Below are positions 59,685 to 64,000 of a stretch of 64,000 nt of DNA, one piece after another. The stretch comes from Cacconaster sp033811195 (GTDB taxonomy: Bacteria; Bacteroidota; Bacteroidia; Bacteroidales; UBA932). Each line of letters starts with the position of its first letter. Position 1 is the first letter of the stretch. The notes below the pieces were generated by a model. That model saw only the letters and a list, made by a program, of their open reading frames with translations. It had not been told where the DNA came from and did no database searches. The stretch spans positions 1 through 64,000 of the forward strand of contig JAPXOZ010000008.1 in the NCBI GenBank assembly GCA_033811195.1, given 5' to 3'. The position numbers and the translations under genes are program-made.

Positions 59685-60098
59685 ATGAAATATTTAAAGT
59701 ATATCCAATACTTGCTGTTTGCCATATCAATAGTATTGCTTGTAGTATTTTATCTGACGCAGACCGGATCTACAACAGACAAAATACTGGACATCAATCT
59801 ATTCTGGGCATATGCGCTTATAGGCATAGGAGCGGTACTTGCATTGATCTTTCCGCTTGCAAAGGCCTTTAAGACTAAGAAGGGCATTATTACCTTTCTT
59901 ATCCTGATAGCAGGCGTGGTGGTGGTGATTGGAGGTTGTTACCTGCTCGCTCCTGGTACTCCTATTGAAATCAACCAAGAGGTTTCAGAAGCCACCTTTA
60001 AATTCACTGATACAGCATTGTATGTAACATATGTATTTGTTGCAGCTTCAATTATAGCACTTCTCTGGAGTGCAGTTCGTAATTCATTTAAAAGGTAA
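59685..60098 (+). CDS. Four-helix membrane protein in the Exb operon, unknown function
   Basis: A 137-residue protein with four predicted membrane helices (about 7-24, 42-58, 69-87, 112-130). It lies between exbB and the first exbD, six bases before the latter, an arrangement seen in Bacteroidota Exb operons. It has no recognisable motif. A structural or assembly role in the ExbBD complex is a guess from position. Confidence 0.8.
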   Translation: MKYLKYIQYLLFAISIVLLVVFYLTQTGSTTDKILDINLFWAYALIGIGAVLALIFPLAKAFKTKKGIITFLILIAGVVVVIGGCYLLAPGTPIEINQEVSEATFKFTDTALYVTYVFVAASIIALLWSAVRNSFKR

Positions 60099-60103
60099 TC
60101 AAG

Positions 60104-60691
60104 ATGGGAGCACCCAAAAAGACACCAGAAGTTAGTGGCGGTTCTATGGCGGATATCTCCTTCTTGATGTTGATATTCTTCTTGATGGTGAGCACGATGG
60201 ATAAGGAGGAAGGTATAGCGAGACGTCTTCCCGTTATGCCCCCTGAGGACATGAAAGTGGAGGACCAGAAGGTCAACCGTCGTAATATCATCCAGGTGAA
60301 GGTCAATGCTCAAGATAGACTTTTCGCAGGAAATGAGATTATGGATATCACCCAGCTAAAGGATAAGATCAAGGAGTTCATGACCAATCCCCAAAATGAC
60401 CCCAATCTTCCCGATAAGGAGATGACATTCATAGAGGGCTATGGTGACTGCCTCGTATCCAAAGGTGTGATTTCTCTGCAGAATGACCGCGGTACCAGTT
60501 ACTCCAAGTACATTGAAGTACAAAATGAACTGATCCGTGCTATCAATGAGCTCCGTGATGAATGGTCTATTGCCAACTATGGCAGAAAGTACTCCAGGCT
60601 CAATGAGGAACAACAAGCCATCGTGCGCAAAGCTGTTCCACAGAGTATCTCAGAGGCAGAACCTAAGGATGTAACCAAGAGAAGACGTTAA
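60104..60691 (+). CDS. exbD: ExbD family biopolymer transporter (first copy)
   Basis: A 195-residue bitopic protein. The single helix region contains MADISFLMLIFFLMVST, with the Asp that carries protons in ExbD (here the D in GGSMADISF). The periplasmic domain is longer than in E. coli and has an insertion around 90-150. It is followed after 12 bases by a second, shorter exbD. Confidence 0.94.
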   Translation: MGAPKKTPEVSGGSMADISFLMLIFFLMVSTMDKEEGIARRLPVMPPEDMKVEDQKVNRRNIIQVKVNAQDRLFAGNEIMDITQLKDKIKEFMTNPQNDPNLPDKEMTFIEGYGDCLVSKGVISLQNDRGTSYSKYIEVQNELIRAINELRDEWSIANYGRKYSRLNEEQQAIVRKAVPQSISEAEPKDVTKRRR

Positions 60692-60703
60692 GGAGGATTT
60701 ATT

Positions 60704-61174
60704 ATGTCAAAATTTGTAAAAAAAGGTGGTGGAGATACCCCCAGTATTAGTACCGCATCTCTTCCCGATATTATATTCATGATTTTGATGTTCTTTATGG
60801 TATCCGTTAGTATGCGTCAGACTGACCGTAAGGTCATGGTATCCCTTCCAGGGGCTTCGGAAATTGCCAAACTGGAAAGAAAAGACCTTGCATCTTACAT
60901 CTATATCGGTACACCAACTCTCCAATATCAAAGTCTCTATGGTACAGAGTCACAAATCCAGCTAAACGATGCTTTTCGTAGCATTGAGGATATCCGTGAC
61001 TTCATAGCGTCAGAACGTGAATCTATAAGCGAGGCAGACCGTCCATTTATGACAGTATCCATTAAAGCCGACGAAAACACCCGAATGGGTATCATCACAG
61101 ACGTAAAGCAAGAGCTTCGTCGTTGTTCGGCTCTAAGAATAATGTATGGCGCACGTAAAGTGAGCGCTTTATAA
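60704..61174 (+). CDS. exbD: ExbD family biopolymer transporter (second copy)
   Basis: A 156-residue ExbD with the proton-carrying Asp in TASLPDIIFMILMFFMV (about 18-34) and a compact periplasmic domain ending in VKQELRRCSALRIMYGARK. Two different ExbD proteins in one operon suggest a mixed ExbD dimer in the channel. No tonB gene follows; a strong hairpin closes the operon. Confidence 0.94.
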   Translation: MSKFVKKGGGDTPSISTASLPDIIFMILMFFMVSVSMRQTDRKVMVSLPGASEIAKLERKDLASYIYIGTPTLQYQSLYGTESQIQLNDAFRSIEDIRDFIASERESISEADRPFMTVSIKADENTRMGIITDVKQELRRCSALRIMYGARKVSAL

Positions 61175-61184
61175 CTATTTTCTA

Positions 61185-61227
61185 TTATACAAGAAAGGGT
61201 GGCCAAGTGTCACCCTTTCTTGTATAA
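61185..61227 (+). terminator. Strong hairpin ending the exb operon
   Basis: Positions 61185-61201 and 61211-61227 form a perfect 17-bp stem around a 9-base loop (GCCAAGTGT). There is no T-run after the stem in either direction, only A-rich sequence, so it may end transcription with help or stabilise the 3' end. Its place between exbD and the phosphatase gene fits an operon boundary. Confidence 0.75.
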
Positions 61228-61248
61228 AACAAAAAGTAACATAAACAA

Positions 61249-62490
61249 ATGAAAAAAATCTTAATTTTTGCCCTTACTTTGCTTGTAACTACGTCCTGCT
61301 GCGAGAAGAAGGCCAAATATGTATTCTATTTCATAGGAGACGGAATGGGATTCTCCCACGTAGCAGTTACTGAGGCATTCAAGGCTACTGAAAAGGGAGT
61401 AATTGGGAGTGAACCTCTTACATTCACACAGTTCCCTATCCTGGGTATGGCTACTACTTACTCCACCAATAATTTCATTACCTGCTCTTCGGCCGCAGGC
61501 ACGGCTTTGTCCACTGGCACTAAGACACGCAATGGTATGCTGGGAGTAACTCCGGATACCACGAACCTTACAGCAATCTCATACAAATTCCACGATGCAG
61601 GACGCAAGGTTGGAATTATAAGCTCCGTGACTATAGATCACGCAACTCCCGGAGCATTCTACGCTCACAATCCCTCGAGGAGTGACTACTACGCCATAGC
61701 CAAAGAGTTACCTGAAACGGGATTCGAGTTCTTTGGTGGAGGCGGTTTTGCCAAGCCATTCGGTAAAGAGGATTCAGAGCGTTCCATATATGAAATTGCT
61801 GCAGAAAAGGGCTACACCGTTTCTTACGGTATGGAGGATTATCTTGCTCTTAAAGATAGCGCGGAAAAAATAATAATGCTCCAGGAAAAAGGCAAAGAGG
61901 AAAACATCCTTCCCTACCTGAAAGATGTTAGGGAGTCTGACATGACACTGGCTCAAGTAGTTGATGCTGCAGTTAAATTCCTGGATAACGAAAAGGGCTT
62001 TTTCATTATGGCTGAAGGTGGCACAATCGATTGGGCAGCCCATTCAAATGACCTTGCCAACACTATTTTCGAGACTCTTGATTTCGATGCCGCAATTGAA
62101 GTAGCATATAAGTTTTACCAGTTACATCCTGATGAAACACTCATTGTGGTAACAGCAGACCATGAGACTGGCGGAATTGCGCTTGGTAAGACAACAGGTT
62201 ACAACTTTGACCTTACCATCGTCAAAGAAATTTTCGATAATATAAAAAATGAAGGCAATGTTGGCGAAGTAGGTAGTGAGGAGAGCCCTGATGTCTTCAG
62301 TTATATGTCCGAAAAAGAGATTATCTCATACGTATCGGATCAAGCTAACATAGGCTGGACCACCATGTCGCATACCGGTGGAGCAGTACCTGTATTTGCA
62401 ATCGGAGCCGGAAGTTCACTTTTCAGCGGCCGTATGGACAATACCGACATTCCCAAGAGAATATGTCAGGCTGCGGGCATTGGATTCTGA
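61249..62490 (+). CDS. Alkaline phosphatase lipoprotein
   Basis: A 413-residue enzyme of the PhoA superfamily. The signal peptide ends LLVTTSCC, so it is probably a lipoprotein facing the periplasm or surface. The metal-binding DGMGFSHV block, SVTIDHATPGAFYAH, MAEGGTIDWAAHSND and VTADHETGG are intact. At the nucleophile the usual D-S-A reads C-S-S (ITCSSAAGTALSTG), so the metal-binding Asp beside the catalytic Ser is replaced by Cys. Substrate is unknown; phosphate release from organic phosphates is the family activity. Confidence 0.92.
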   Translation: MKKILIFALTLLVTTSCCEKKAKYVFYFIGDGMGFSHVAVTEAFKATEKGVIGSEPLTFTQFPILGMATTYSTNNFITCSSAAGTALSTGTKTRNGMLGVTPDTTNLTAISYKFHDAGRKVGIISSVTIDHATPGAFYAHNPSRSDYYAIAKELPETGFEFFGGGGFAKPFGKEDSERSIYEIAAEKGYTVSYGMEDYLALKDSAEKIIMLQEKGKEENILPYLKDVRESDMTLAQVVDAAVKFLDNEKGFFIMAEGGTIDWAAHSNDLANTIFETLDFDAAIEVAYKFYQLHPDETLIVVTADHETGGIALGKTTGYNFDLTIVKEIFDNIKNEGNVGEVGSEESPDVFSYMSEKEIISYVSDQANIGWTTMSHTGGAVPVFAIGAGSSLFSGRMDNTDIPKRICQAAGIGF

Positions 62491-62500
62491 TTTTATACTT

Positions 62501-62531
62501 TTGGTAGTTTGTCATTGATTGTCTAACTTTG
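62501..62531 (+). promoter_or_regulatory. Bacteroides-type promoter of asnS
   Basis: TTGG (62501-62504), 19 bases, and a perfect -7 TAACTTTG (62524-62531). The predicted start near 62538 leaves a leader of about 15 bases to the ATG at 62553 and argues against the in-frame TTG at 62529, which would overlap the promoter. Confidence 0.75.
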
Positions 62532-62552
62532 TCATTCGATTATCAAAAAAGT

Positions 62553-63938
62553 ATGAAAAGAACTAAAGTTATTAAATTGCTTCAACAGGGACCCGTAGGC
62601 GAGGTGCTTGTAAAAGGCTGGGTCAGGACCAAAAGAGGCAACAAAAACGTGACATTCATAGCTCTCAACGACGGATCTACCATTAACAATATACAGATTG
62701 TCTGTGACACTACTGCTTTTGAAGAAGCATTGCTAAAACAGATTACAACCGGCGCCTGCATTGCCGCCAAAGGCGAACTTGTGGCATCATTGGGTAGTGG
62801 ACAATCTGTCGAAATCCAGGCACGCGAAATCGAGGTATTAGGCACTGCCGACCCTGATATCTACCCTCTTCAAAAGAAGGGCCACAGTATGGAATTCCTC
62901 CGTGAGATAGCTCATCTCCGTCCCCGTACCAATACTTTCGGCGCCATACTGAGAATCCGTCACGCAATGGCGTTTGCCATTCACAAATTCTTCAATGACA
63001 AAGGGTTTGTCTATCTACATACCCCGATTATAACAAGTTCCGACTGCGAAGGTGCTGGCGAGATGTTCCACGTTACAACATTGAATCTGGAAAATGTTCC
63101 CAAAAACGAAGATGGCAGCGTAAACTATGATGAGGACTTTTTCGGCCGTCAGACATCACTGACTGTTAGCGGTCAACTCGAAGGTGAGCTGGGAGCAATG
63201 GCTTTGGGAGATATTTACACTTTTGGCCCAACTTTCCGCGCAGAGAACTCCAATACGCCCCGCCACTTGGCTGAGTTCTGGATGATTGAGCCGGAAATGG
63301 CGTTCTACGAGATAGAAGACAATATGGATCTGGCTGAAGAGTTTATCAAATATCTTGTACAGTATGCCCTCGATAATTGCAAGGATGACCTCAACTTCCT
63401 CAACAACATGATTGACAAGGAGCTTATTTCCCGCCTCGAAAGTGTTGTTAATACCGAGTTTGTAAGGCTTTCCTACACTGAGGGTGTAGAGATTCTGAAA
63501 AATTCAGGAGTGAAGTTTGAATTCCCCGTGGCCTGGGGTATCGACCTCCAGAGCGAACACGAGAGATATCTTGTAGAAAAACACTTCAAAAAACCCGTTA
63601 TCCTCACCAACTACCCCAAAGAGATCAAAGCTTTTTATATGAAGCTGAATGATGACGGCAAGACGGTTAGAGCAATGGATGTGCTCTTCCCCAAGATCGG
63701 TGAAATTATCGGGGGTTCCCAAAGAGAGGAATCTCTGGAGAAGCTTGAGCAAAGAATTAAAGAAATGGATATGGACAAGTCCTCCCTTTGGTGGTACATT
63801 GACACCCGCAGGTTTGGAACTGCACCTCACAGCGGATTTGGACTTGGCTTTGAAAGACTCCTACTCTTTGTTACCGGGATGGCAAACATCAGAGACGTCA
63901 TTCCTTTCCCCAGAACTCCAAAGAGTGCTGAATTTTAA
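62553..63938 (+). CDS. asnS: Asparaginyl-tRNA synthetase
   Basis: A 461-residue class II synthetase. An OB-fold anticodon-binding domain (about 1-110, VKGWVRTKRGNKNVTFIAL) is followed by the catalytic domain: TFRAENSNTPRHLAEFWMIE (motif 2) and GFGLGFERLLLFVTG (motif 3). The AsnS-type SEHERYL and SLWWYIDTRRFGT blocks are present. The chosen ATG is supported by the promoter position. Confidence 0.96.
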   Translation: MKRTKVIKLLQQGPVGEVLVKGWVRTKRGNKNVTFIALNDGSTINNIQIVCDTTAFEEALLKQITTGACIAAKGELVASLGSGQSVEIQAREIEVLGTADPDIYPLQKKGHSMEFLREIAHLRPRTNTFGAILRIRHAMAFAIHKFFNDKGFVYLHTPIITSSDCEGAGEMFHVTTLNLENVPKNEDGSVNYDEDFFGRQTSLTVSGQLEGELGAMALGDIYTFGPTFRAENSNTPRHLAEFWMIEPEMAFYEIEDNMDLAEEFIKYLVQYALDNCKDDLNFLNNMIDKELISRLESVVNTEFVRLSYTEGVEILKNSGVKFEFPVAWGIDLQSEHERYLVEKHFKKPVILTNYPKEIKAFYMKLNDDGKTVRAMDVLFPKIGEIIGGSQREESLEKLEQRIKEMDMDKSSLWWYIDTRRFGTAPHSGFGLGFERLLLFVTGMANIRDVIPFPRTPKSAEF

Positions 63939-63956
63939 TAAAACCGGATCGCCATT

Positions 63957-64000
63957 ATGCTTATCATCGGTATCGCCGGAGGCACCGGCTCAGGCAAGAC
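63957..64000 (+). CDS. udk: Uridine kinase, 5' fragment cut by the window edge
   Basis: Only 14 codons are in the window, reading MLIIGIAGGTGSGK, a P-loop at the very start of the protein. This opening is typical of uridine/cytidine kinase (Udk), though other P-loop kinases start similarly. It begins 18 bases after the asnS stop. Confidence 0.6.
   Translation, partial: MLIIGIAGGTGSGK

Noticed and set aside
62529..62552. TTG start for asnS
   Set aside because: It overlaps the -7 promoter element, and the predicted transcript start lies downstream of it.

Overview
The window comes from a member of the Bacteroidota, most likely the order Bacteroidales. Three things point there. The division and cell wall cluster has the Bacteroidota form: FtsL-like, a PASTA-type FtsI, a divergent FtsQ, and FtsA followed by FtsZ. 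Almost every intergenic gap carries the Bacteroides-type promoter (-33 TTTG, about 19 bases, -7 TAnnTTTG), and Shine-Dalgarno sites are scarce. Several proteins are known mainly from this phylum, including TraR/DksA without a zinc site, the ExbB/ExbD/ExbD operon with an extra membrane protein, and glycogen synthase of family GT3.

Layout. 1-4646 (minus strand): tRNA-Ser(UGA), then the ileS, traR-like and lspA operon. 4666-11349 (plus): cvpA, followed by the most interesting region. This holds a peptidase-containing ABC exporter (C39 type), two small genes for double-glycine-leader peptides, a TolC outer membrane channel, an HlyD/MacA-type adaptor, and tsaB. 11346-13877 (minus): a thioredoxin-like lipoprotein without active-site cysteines, a HIT protein, greA, and a small membrane protein. 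13900-25552 (minus): ribF and a glycogen locus with a 1411-residue synthase-phosphorylase fusion, a GH57 enzyme, a GT4 synthase, a debranching enzyme and glgB; xseA and xseB precede glgB. 27036-29870 (plus): engB, prs, nadE and a small membrane protein. 29871-32381 (minus): lptB and dnaX. 32464-34863 (plus): an M16 protease, an O-methyltransferase and mscL. 34870-36168 (minus): an M23 lipoprotein. 36320-51731 (plus): the complete dcw cluster from mraZ to ftsZ. 51745-64000 (plus): gltX, rpiB, truB, queA, dprA, tatD, ansA, the Exb operon, a lipoprotein alkaline phosphatase, asnS and the start of udk.

The main candidate for an undescribed system is at 5538-10652. Two consecutive small genes encode precursors with 24-residue leaders ending in GG and cationic cores of 41 and 39 residues. 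Each core contains a GxxxG motif, as in class IIb two-peptide bacteriocins. The neighbouring C39 exporter has an intact Cys-His-Asp triad to cut such leaders, and the TolC and adaptor genes that follow could complete an envelope-spanning export path. No immunity gene is obvious. Other points of note are a 15-bp perfect hairpin that buries the dprA start codon, a dispersed short repeat family that has entered dnaX in frame, a dnaX slippery heptamer, four 10-bp operator-like repeats upstream of mraZ, and two divergent promoter pairs with identical back-to-back geometry.

All calls rest on reading the sequence and on knowledge of the families. No database search or structure calculation was run.
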